Positions 57,577 to 64,000 of a DNA stretch of 64,000 bases are shown piece by piece. The notes beneath the pieces were generated by a model, which was not told the DNA's origin, did not search any database, and was given only the letters and a program-made list of their open reading frames with translations. A program made the translations under genes and the position numbers. The stretch lies in contig NZ_PKFQ01000001.1 in the NCBI RefSeq assembly GCF_002939475.1, forward strand, positions 3,035,001 to 3,099,000, in the 5' to 3' direction. The stretch comes from Streptomyces cinnamoneus. GTDB lineage: Bacteria > Actinomycetota > Actinomycetes > Streptomycetales > Streptomycetaceae. The number at the start of each line of letters is the position of its first letter. The stretch's first letter is position 1.

Positions 57577-58434
57577 TCAGCAGCAGCCCCCCGCACCGGG
57601 CAGCGTCCGCTTGTTGCGCGCCGCCAGGTTGCGGGCCGCCAGCTCGGAGTCGGCCGGGTAGCCGACCTCCTCCAGCGTCAGCCCGTGCGGCCGCACCACG
57701 TGCACCGCGGAGTCCCGCACGCCGGCGGCCAGCACCTGGCCGGGCCACTCCACCGGCCGGTGGCCGTCGCCGACGAACAGCATCGCGCCCACCAGCGAGC
57801 GCACCATGTTGTGGCAGAACGCGTCCGCCCGCACGGTCGCCGTGATCACACCGGAGGCGTCGCGCTCCCAGCTCAGCCGCTGGAGCGTACGGATGGTCGT
57901 CGCACCCTCCCGCCGCTTGCAGTACGCGGCGAAGTCGTGCTCGCCGACCAGCGCACGGGACGCCTCGTTCATGGCGTCCACGTCCAACGGCCAGTCGTGC
58001 CACAGGACATGACCGCGCAGCAGCGGGTCCACGCCGGCCGGGTGGTCGACGACCCGGTAGGCGTACCGCCGCCAGATCGCGGAGAAGCGCGCGTTGAAAC
58101 CGGCCGGCGCCTCGGCGACCTTCCACACCCGGACGTCGTGCGACAGCCGGCCGGCGAGCCGGCGCAGCAGCTTGTCCTCGTGCTCGGCCCAGACCTCCGC
58201 CGGCAGGTCGACGTGGGCGACCTGGCCGCGCGCGTGCACGCCGGCGTCCGTACGGCCCGCGACCGTCAGCTCATAGGTCCGCTTCGACCGGGTCACGGTC
58301 CGGATCGCGGCCTCGATCTCGCCCTGGACCGTGCGCTGCCCCTCGCGCTGCTTGGCCCAGCCGGAGAAGTCCTTGCCGTCGTACGACAGGTCCAGCCGCA
58401 CCCGCACGTACCCGGGCTCAACCTCGTCACTCAC
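57577..58434 (-). CDS. truA: tRNA pseudouridine(38-40) synthase TruA
   Basis: 285 residues. Catalytic Asp63 in [10 protein letters not shown], with [16 protein letters not shown] at the start and [28 protein letters not shown] in the body. Ends in GGCC. GTG start. Last gene of the ribosomal operon run but separated from rplQ by a strong terminator. Confidence 0.95.
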   Translation of the reverse strand: MSDEVEPGYVRVRLDLSYDGKDFSGWAKQREGQRTVQGEIEAAIRTVTRSKRTYELTVAGRTDAGVHARGQVAHVDLPAEVWAEHEDKLLRRLAGRLSHDVRVWKVAEAPAGFNARFSAIWRRYAYRVVDHPAGVDPLLRGHVLWHDWPLDVDAMNEASRALVGEHDFAAYCKRREGATTIRTLQRLSWERDASGVITATVRADAFCHNMVRSLVGAMLFVGDGHRPVEWPGQVLAAGVRDSAVHVVRPHGLTLEEVGYPADSELAARNLAARNKRTLPGAGGCC

Positions 58435-58459
58435 CCAGAGTTTCCTCTCGAAAATGCGG

Positions 58460-58493
58460 GACGGGCCCGCCCCCGGAAAGGGGCGGGCCCGTC
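58460..58493 (-). terminator. Terminator downstream of rplQ
   Basis: Perfect 14-base stem (58460-58473 with 58480-58493, loop CGGAAA), 20 bases past the rplQ stop and upstream of truA. Confidence 0.88.
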
Positions 58494-58513
58494 ACTGACA
58501 CGCATCAGCGGTG

Positions 58514-58978
58514 TCAGGCGTCCTTCGACTCCTCGGCCGGAGCCTCGGCGGCGGCCTCGGACTCCTTGACCGCACGCTTGGTGGCGGCCTCGGCCTCGGC
58601 GACGGTCGCCTTCTTGGCGATCTCACCCTCGACCAGCTCGATCACAGCCATCGGGGCGTTGTCGCCACGACGGTTGCCGATCTTGGTGATGCGGGTGTAG
58701 CCACCCGGACGCTCGGCGAAGCGCGGCGCGATCTCGGTGAAGAGCACGTGCACGATGCCCTTGTCCGTGATCGTCTGCAGCACCTGGCGACGGTTGTGGA
58801 TGTCGCCCTTCTTCGCCTTGGTGATCAGGCGCTCGGCGACCGGACGCAGGCGGCGGGCCTTGGCCTCGGTCGTCGTGATGCGGCCGTGCTCGAAGAGCGA
58901 CTTGGCGAGGTTCGCCAGCATCAGCTTCTCGTGCGCGGCACCGCCGCCCAGACGGGCACCCTTGGTGGGACGCGGCAT
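58514..58978 (-). CDS. rplQ: 50S ribosomal protein bL17
   Basis: 154 residues. [25 protein letters not shown] and [24 protein letters not shown] are canonical; the C-terminal 40 residues are an Ala/Glu/Lys-rich extension common in actinobacteria. Follows rpoA after 144 bases that contain a Streptomyces-type intergenic repeat. Confidence 0.97.
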   Translation of the reverse strand: MPRPTKGARLGGGAAHEKLMLANLAKSLFEHGRITTTEAKARRLRPVAERLITKAKKGDIHNRRQVLQTITDKGIVHVLFTEIAPRFAERPGGYTRITKIGNRRGDNAPMAVIELVEGEIAKKATVAEAEAATKRAVKESEAAAEAPAEESKDA

Positions 58979-59056
58979 GGTGTTTCTCCTAGGTGTCTGC
59001 CCCGGCCGTATCAGGTACCGGAGTCAGTATCCGAGCGGGCGGTCGCCCGTCGGAGA

Positions 59057-59113
59057 CCCCGCGCCCCGAGGGGCGCGGGGAACTGCGCGGCCGGCCACAG
59101 CGGGCCGGCCACC
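59057..59113. repeat. Streptomyces-type intergenic GC repeat between rpoA and rplQ
   Basis: A perfect 10-base stem (CCCCGCGCCC, loop CGAG, GGGCGCGGGG, 59057-59080) followed by AACTGCGCGGCCGGCCACAG and a second dyad. The GGGCGCGGGGAACTGCGCG module is a very common dispersed intergenic element of Streptomyces genomes. Here it may weaken read-through from rpoA to rplQ. Confidence 0.65.
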
Positions 59114-59122
59114 GAAGACCGA

Positions 59123-60145
59123 TCAGTACTGCTCGGTCTCCACGAAACCCGCGTCCGCGTCGTCGTCGGCGCCGAAGGCGTCGGCGGCAGCGGTCGGGTC
59201 GAATCCGGGCGGGCTGTCCTTGAGGGCCAGGCCCATGCCGGCCAGCTTCGCCTTGACCTCGTCGATCGACTTCGCACCGAAGTTGCGGATGTCGAGCAGG
59301 TCGGCCTCGGAGCGGGCGACGAGCTCACCCACGGAGTGGATGCCCTCGCGCTTGAGGCAGTTGTACGACCGAACGGTGAGCTCGAGCTCCTCGATCGGCA
59401 GCGCCAGGTCGGCGGCAAGGGCGGCGTCCGTCGGGGACGGGCCCATGTCGATGCCCTCGGCGTCGATGTTGAGCTCGCGGGCCAGACCGAACAGCTCGAC
59501 CAGGGTCTTGCCAGCGGACGCCATGGCGTCGCGCGGGCGCATGGCCTGCTTGGTCTCGACGTCGACGATCAGCTTGTCGAAGTCGGTGCGCTGCTCGACA
59601 CGGGTCGCCTCGACCTTGTAGGTGACCTTGAGGACCGGCGAGTAGATGGAGTCGACCGGGATACGGCCGATCTCCTGGCCCACCTGCTTGTTCTGGACGG
59701 CGGAGACGTAGCCGCGACCGCGCTCGACGGTCAGCTCCATCTCCAGCTTGCCCTTGGCGTTCAGGGTCGCCAGGACCAGGTCGGGGTTGTGCACCTCGAC
59801 GCCGGCCGGCGGGGCGATGTCGGCGGCGGTGACCAGACCCGGACCCTGCTTGCGCAGGTACATCACGACCGGCTCGTCGTGCTCCGAGGAGACGACCAGC
59901 TGCTTGATGTTCAGGATGAGGTCGGTGACGTCCTCCTTGACGCCCGGCACGGTGGTGAACTCGTGCAGGACACCGTCGATGCGGATGGACGTGACAGCCG
60001 CACCCGGGATCGAGGAGAGGAGCGTACGACGCAGGGAGTTGCCGAGGGTGTAGCCGAAGCCCGGCTCCAGCGGCTCGATCACGAACCGGGAGCGGAACTC
60101 GTCGACGACCTCTTCGGTCAGCGAGGGACGCTGAGCGATCAGCAT
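59123..60145 (-). CDS. rpoA: DNA-directed RNA polymerase subunit alpha
   Basis: 340 residues. N-terminal dimerisation domain ([31 protein letters not shown]) to about residue 230; C-terminal domain about 245-315 ([51 protein letters not shown]) for activators and UP elements. Acidic tail. Length is typical for Streptomyces. Confidence 0.98.
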   Translation of the reverse strand: MLIAQRPSLTEEVVDEFRSRFVIEPLEPGFGYTLGNSLRRTLLSSIPGAAVTSIRIDGVLHEFTTVPGVKEDVTDLILNIKQLVVSSEHDEPVVMYLRKQGPGLVTAADIAPPAGVEVHNPDLVLATLNAKGKLEMELTVERGRGYVSAVQNKQVGQEIGRIPVDSIYSPVLKVTYKVEATRVEQRTDFDKLIVDVETKQAMRPRDAMASAGKTLVELFGLARELNIDAEGIDMGPSPTDAALAADLALPIEELELTVRSYNCLKREGIHSVGELVARSEADLLDIRNFGAKSIDEVKAKLAGMGLALKDSPPGFDPTAAADAFGADDDADAGFVETEQY

Positions 60146-60278
60146 GCGATGAATCCTTCAGTCATGGGCGCCCGCTATTTGACGCCCTCTGTGTACTGCA
60201 AGGGTACGGGCGGCACGGCTCCCGCGAAGGGATCCGTACCGCCCGGACACTCGGAGCTACCGCGGGAAGCGGCCTGCG

Positions 60279-60683
60279 TCAGACGCGGCGGCGCTTCGGC
60301 GGACGGCAGCCGTTGTGCGGGGTGGGGGTGACGTCCTGGATGGAGCCAACCTCGAGGCCGGTCGCCTGGAGCGAGCGGATGGCGGTCTCACGACCGGAAC
60401 CCGGGCCCTTGACGAAGACGTCGACCTTGCGCATGCCGTGCTCCTGGGCGCGACGGGCAGCCGACTCGGCGGCCATCTGCGCGGCGAACGGCGTGGACTT
60501 GCGCGAGCCCTTGAAGCCGACGTGGCCGGCGGAGGCCCAGGAGATCACGTTGCCGGTCGGGTCCGTGATGGACACGATCGTGTTGTTGAACGTGCTCTTG
60601 ATGTGCGCGTGGCCGTGAGCGACGTTCTTCTTTTCCTTGCGGCGCACCTTCTTGGCAGCGCCCTGACGTCCCTTGGGGGGCAT
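60279..60683 (-). CDS. rpsK: 30S ribosomal protein uS11
   Basis: 134 residues. Basic start ([20 protein letters not shown]), core [28 protein letters not shown] and conserved end [12 protein letters not shown]. Between rpsM and rpoA in the normal order. Confidence 0.98.
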   Translation of the reverse strand: MPPKGRQGAAKKVRRKEKKNVAHGHAHIKSTFNNTIVSITDPTGNVISWASAGHVGFKGSRKSTPFAAQMAAESAARRAQEHGMRKVDVFVKGPGSGRETAIRSLQATGLEVGSIQDVTPTPHNGCRPPKRRRV

Positions 60684-60751
60684 GTCTTACTCCCGTGGAG
60701 TGGAGGTGGTCGGTCCTACAGCGAAGACCGCTATAGCGAGTCCGCTGAGGA

Positions 60752-61132
60752 CTACTTCTTGCCCGGCTTCTTCTTGCCGGCGATGGCGCGACGCGGGCCC
60801 TTGCGGGTACGGGCGTTCGTGCTGGTGCGCTGGCCGTGGACGGGCAGGCCACGACGGTGGCGCAGACCCTGGTAGCAGCCGATCTCGACCTTGCGGCGGA
60901 TGTCGGCCTGGATCTCGCGACGCAGGTCACCCTCGGTCTTGAGGTTGGCGTCCACGTGCTCGCGGATCTTGACCAGGTCCTCCTCGGACAGGTCACGAAC
61001 GCGGGTGTTCGGGTTCACACCAGTGGCGGCGAGGGTCGCCTTCGACTGGGTGCGGCCGATGCCGAAGACGTAGGTGAGTGCGACCTCCACGCGCTTGTCG
61101 CGCGGGATGTCAACACCGGAAACGCGTGCCAT
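60752..61132 (-). CDS. rpsM: 30S ribosomal protein uS13
   Basis: 126 residues. [21 protein letters not shown] at the start, [28 protein letters not shown] at the head-region end. 68 bases before rpsK. The 192-base gap towards rpmJ holds no further gene. Confidence 0.98.
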   Translation of the reverse strand: MARVSGVDIPRDKRVEVALTYVFGIGRTQSKATLAATGVNPNTRVRDLSEEDLVKIREHVDANLKTEGDLRREIQADIRRKVEIGCYQGLRHRRGLPVHGQRTSTNARTRKGPRRAIAGKKKPGKK

Positions 61133-61324
61133 TCAATGGCTCCAGTTGATTCTCGGGGGTCTTCCGCAGTGCCGCTCCCGACCGCCGGCTCTCCTGGGAG
61201 AGCGGTACGTCCGGGTCCCCGGCCCCCGCCGGAGGTGTCGCCGGCCTGGCCGGCCGGACGGGCGCTGCGTATGTACGTATTGCTCGCGTCGCGCGAAGAA
61301 CTGCGAGGTGCAGGTCGGTGTGCG

Positions 61325-61438
61325 TCAGCCCTGGCGCTGCTTGTGGCGCAGGTTGTCGCAGATGACCATGACCCGGCCGTGGCGGCGGATCACCTTGCAC
61401 TTGTCGCAGATCTTCTTGACGCTCGGCTTGACCTTCAT
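61325..61438 (-). CDS. rpmJ: 50S ribosomal protein bL36
   Basis: 37 residues, [19 protein letters not shown]... ending NLRHKQRQG. Zinc ligands Cys11, Cys14, Cys27 and His32 are present, so this is the zinc-containing (C+) form. Between infA and rpsM as usual. Confidence 0.96.
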   Translation of the reverse strand: MKVKPSVKKICDKCKVIRRHGRVMVICDNLRHKQRQG

Positions 61439-61498
61439 GGGATGTGAGGTTCTCCGGGTCAGTGCCATCACCCCACGGGAGCGGGGCAGGGGCAAGAT

Positions 61499-61720
61499 CT
61501 ACTTGTAGCGGTAGACGATCCGTCCGCGCGTCAGGTCGTACGGAGAAAGCTCCACCACGACCCGGTCATCCGGGAGGATGCGGATGTAGTGCATACGCAT
61601 CTTGCCGCTGATGTGCGCGAGGACCTTGTGACCGTTCTGGAGCTCCACCTTGAACATCGCGTTCGGCAGAGACTCGATCACGGTGCCCTCGATCTCGATG
61701 GCACCTTGCTTCTTGGCCAC
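61499..61720 (-). CDS. infA: Translation initiation factor IF-1
   Basis: 73 residues, S1/OB fold: [39 protein letters not shown], and [16 protein letters not shown]. Binds the A site during initiation. 60 bases upstream of rpmJ. Confidence 0.98.
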   Translation of the reverse strand: MAKKQGAIEIEGTVIESLPNAMFKVELQNGHKVLAHISGKMRMHYIRILPDDRVVVELSPYDLTRGRIVYRYK

Positions 61721-61886
61721 GCTTCGCCCTTCGAATCGGCTACCTTGATCGACTTCACATGATCCGATCGCCCGTTTGGAGCACGGGCATGCGGATACAC
61801 GAGAGCCGACGCATCAGTCTACGTCAGGGCAACCGGAAAGACTAATCCAGGTCTCGTGCCCCGCCGTAAAGATCCTTACTCCGGCG

Positions 61887-62723
61887 TCAGGCCAGCGGAT
61901 CCGGAGCGGCCGTGACGCCGTACTCCGCGAGCTTCGCCCGGCCGCCGTCCACGGCCGTCAGGACCAGGGGGCCCTCTTCCGTCAGGGCGACGGAGTGCTC
62001 CCAGTGGGAGGACCAGGACTTGTCGTCCGTCAGGACGGTCCAGTCGTCCTCCAGGACGTGGGTGCGCGCCGTACCGAGGCTGACCATGGGCTCGATCGCC
62101 AGGCAGAGGCCGGGGACCAGCTTGGGGCCCTTGCCGCGCTTGCGCGAGACGTAGTTCAGCAGGTGGGGGTCCATGTGCATCTCGGTGCCGATGCCGTGGC
62201 CGCCGTAGTCCTCGATGATCCCGTACCGGCCGGAGGCGGGGCGGGGCTGGCGGCGGATGTAGCCCTCGATGGCCCGGGAGATGTCGACCAGGCGGGCGCC
62301 CTTCTTCATCGCCGCGATGCCGGCCCACAGGGACTCCTCGGTCACCCTGGACAGCTCGACCAGCTCCGGAGCGTGACCGGTGCCCACGAAGGCCGTGAAG
62401 GCCGCGTCGCCGTGCCAGCCGTCGACGATCGCACCCGCGTCGATGGAGATGATGTCGCCGTCCTTGAGGACCGTCTTCGTGTCCGGGATGCCGTGGACGA
62501 CGACCTCGTTCACCGAGGTGCAGATCGTGGCGGGGAAGCCGCCGTAGCCGAGGAAGTTCGACTTGGCGCCGTGCTCGGCCAGCACCTTCCGGGCGACCTC
62601 GTCCAGGTCCTTGGTGGTGGCGCCGGGGACGGCGGCCTCCCTGGTGGCCGCGTGGATGGCGGCGACGACCAGCCCCGCCTCGCGCATCTTCGCGATCTGC
62701 TCCGGGGTCTTGATCTCGACCAT
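61887..62723 (-). CDS. map: Methionine aminopeptidase type I
   Basis: 278 residues. Metal ligands Asp95, Asp106, His176, Glu211 and Glu242 are all present (SIDAG, WHGDAAF, GGHGIG, CLAIEPM, WEHSVAL), and His78 in VVVHGIP. Removes the initiator Met. ATG 62723 is preferred over an upstream in-frame start. It lies beyond the adk terminator, so likely also has its own promoter. Confidence 0.96.
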   Translation of the reverse strand: MVEIKTPEQIAKMREAGLVVAAIHAATREAAVPGATTKDLDEVARKVLAEHGAKSNFLGYGGFPATICTSVNEVVVHGIPDTKTVLKDGDIISIDAGAIVDGWHGDAAFTAFVGTGHAPELVELSRVTEESLWAGIAAMKKGARLVDISRAIEGYIRRQPRPASGRYGIIEDYGGHGIGTEMHMDPHLLNYVSRKRGKGPKLVPGLCLAIEPMVSLGTARTHVLEDDWTVLTDDKSWSSHWEHSVALTEEGPLVLTAVDGGRAKLAEYGVTAAPDPLA

Positions 62724-62792
62724 GAAGGGGCCTTCCTCGCTGTTCCTCGGTCTGGCTGTCAGGGGCGCCCGTGGGCGCGTAGGACAAACACT

Positions 62793-62828
62793 ACGGCCGC
62801 GGTGCCCCCGAAGGGGCACCGCGGCCGT
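62793..62828 (-). terminator. Terminator downstream of adk
   Basis: Perfect 16-base stem (62793-62808 with 62813-62828, loop CGAA), 13 bases past the adk stop. Confidence 0.88.
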
Positions 62829-62840
62829 GTGAGTGCTGCG

Positions 62841-63500
62841 TCAGGCGTCTTCGCGGGAGGGCAGGGCCCCCATCGCCCGCTGCGTCACCTCGGCGACCTT
62901 GCCGAGGGCCGAGATCGTCACCACGAGGCCCTGGGCCTTGTAGTAGTCGATGATCGGCTCGGTCTCGCTGTGGTAGACCTCCAGCCGCTTGCGGACGGTC
63001 TCCTCGCTGTCGTCCTCGCGCTGGTACAGCTCACCGCCGCAGACGTCGCAGACGCCCTCCGCGGCCGGCGGGTTGTAGATCACGTGGAAGATGTGGCTGC
63101 TGTCCTTGCGGCACATCCGGCGACCGGCGATCCGCTTGACGACCTCGTCCTCCGGGACCTCCAGGTCCAGGACGGCGTCCAGCCCCAGGCCGTCGGCCTT
63201 GAGGATCTCGTCCAGCGCCTCGGCCTGGGCCAGGTTGCGCGGGAAGCCGTCCAGCAGGAAGCCGTGCGCGGCGTCCGCCTGCTGCATGCGGTCCTTGGCC
63301 ATCCCGATGGTGACCTCGTCCGGCACGAGCTGGCCGGCGCGCATGTACTCCTGGGCCTTCTGGCCCAGCGGCGTGCCCTGGCTGATGTTCGCCCGGAAGA
63401 GGTCGCCCGTCGAGATGTGCGGGATCGCGAGGTTCTTGGCGAGGTACGCGGCCTGCGTACCCTTGCCGGCGCCGGGCGGCCCGACGAGGACGATTCGCAT
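62841..63500 (-). CDS. adk: Adenylate kinase
   Basis: 219 residues. P-loop GPPGAGKGTQ (about 7-16), DGFPRNLAQA, and a long LID with CRKDSSHIFHV and CDVCGGELYQR, a cysteine-based zinc site. Converts AMP and ATP to 2 ADP. Its ATG overlaps the secY stop by one base (TGATG), so it is translationally coupled to secY. Confidence 0.97.
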   Translation of the reverse strand: MRIVLVGPPGAGKGTQAAYLAKNLAIPHISTGDLFRANISQGTPLGQKAQEYMRAGQLVPDEVTIGMAKDRMQQADAAHGFLLDGFPRNLAQAEALDEILKADGLGLDAVLDLEVPEDEVVKRIAGRRMCRKDSSHIFHVIYNPPAAEGVCDVCGGELYQREDDSEETVRKRLEVYHSETEPIIDYYKAQGLVVTISALGKVAEVTQRAMGALPSREDA

Positions 63501-64000
63501 CAGCGGAGGAACCCTTCGTAGTTGCGCTGCTGAAGCTGGCTCTCGATCTGCTTCACAGTCTCCAGACCGACACCCACGATGATCAGGATGCTGGTTCCCC
63601 CGAACGGGAAGTTCTGGTTTGCGTTGAGTGTGACCAGTGCCACCGTGGGCACCAGCGCGATCAGACCCAGATAGAGCGAACCCGGCCACGTGATGCGGTT
63701 CAGCACGTAGCTCAGGTACTCGGCCGTGGGTCGGCCGGCCCGGATGCCCGGAATGAATCCACCATACTTCTTCATATTGTCGGCAACTTCTTCGGGGTTG
63801 AAGGAGATGGCGACGTAGAAGAAGGCGAAGAACACGATCAGCAGGAAGTACGTGACCATGTAGATCGGGTGGTCACCCTTGACCAGGTTGGACTGGACCC
63901 AGTTCGCCCAGCCCGCCTTGGAGCCCGTGAACTGCACGAGCAGGGCGGGAATGTAGAGCAGCGACGAGGCGAAGATGACCGGAATCACACCGGCCTGGTT
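63500..64000 (-). CDS. secY: Protein translocase subunit SecY (partial, 5' end off the window)
   Basis: The C-terminal 166 residues of SecY run in from the right edge. The first visible residues are NQAGVIPVIFASSLLYIPAL, the SecY signature; later FNPEEVADNMKKYGGFIPGIRAGRPTAEYLSYVLNRIT is the cytoplasmic loop that contacts SecA and the ribosome, and three membrane helices remain. Start codon lies outside the window. Confidence 0.97.
   Translation of the reverse strand, partial: NQAGVIPVIFASSLLYIPALLVQFTGSKAGWANWVQSNLVKGDHPIYMVTYFLLIVFFAFFYVAISFNPEEVADNMKKYGGFIPGIRAGRPTAEYLSYVLNRITWPGSLYLGLIALVPTVALVTLNANQNFPFGGTSILIIVGVGLETVKQIESQLQQRNYEGFLR

Overview
The window is from a Streptomyces chromosome. 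GC content and third-position GC are very high, and it carries bldM and whiD side by side. Its gene order matches the conserved actinobacterial block also found in mycobacteria (alr, tsaE, tsaB, rimI, tsaD, groES, groEL1, a WhiB-family gene, a SigD-type sigma factor, guaB, guaB3). No tRNA, rRNA, CRISPR array, transposase or integrase was seen. Both ends cut genes: an amidohydrolase at the left edge and secY at the right edge.

Layout. 1-2852: divergent amidohydrolase and acyl-CoA ligase sharing a control region with two copies of the palindrome TGACG-N3-CGTCA. 2885-7413: a membrane pseudokinase and an intact membrane Ser/Thr kinase. 7528-13146: a serine hydrolase, glpD, a nucleotide-sugar dehydrogenase homologue lacking the catalytic Cys, and an MreB/Mbl-like protein with an insertion. 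13268-18413: guaB3, guaB, an ECF sigma factor (SigD/ShbA type), bldM with a textbook sigma-BldN promoter, and whiD. 18553-21858: LysR regulator, MOSC protein, SDR and a SnoaL-like protein. 22044-24271: groEL1 and groES under two CIRCE operators. 24530-35809: a secreted deacetylase, a flavoprotein, a methyltransferase, the t6A tRNA-modification genes (tsaD, tsaB, tsaE), rimI, a hydrolase, alr and the NAD(P)HX repair enzyme. 35816-43754: an accessory-looking block. 43823-50749 and 51235: acpS, glmS, coaA, glmM and the rplM-rpsI operon. 51581-57537: an ABC-F protein, two secreted or membrane proteins and a large glycosyltransferase. 57577-64000: the tail of the spc/alpha ribosomal operon in reverse (secY, adk, map, infA, rpmJ, rpsM, rpsK, rpoA, rplQ, truA).

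Functional themes. Much of the window serves cell-wall precursor supply and its control (alr, glmS, glmM, MreB-like protein, membrane kinases), guanine nucleotide synthesis, protein quality control, translation, and the switch to sporulation (bldM, whiD).

The most interesting region is the roughly 8-kb block at 35816-43754 between nnr and acpS. It holds a trypsin-like protease fused to a NACHT NTPase and leucine-rich-repeat-like sequence, which is the architecture of a bacterial NLR-type immune sensor. A MerR-type regulator with a probable leaderless promoter lies directly upstream. The block also holds a ribbon-helix-helix/Fic-like pair with a degenerate Fic motif, a small zinc-ribbon protein, an RsbW-like ATPase coupled to a small protein, and a divergent XRE-TPR/PPC pair. 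A defence role is inferred from architecture and context only.
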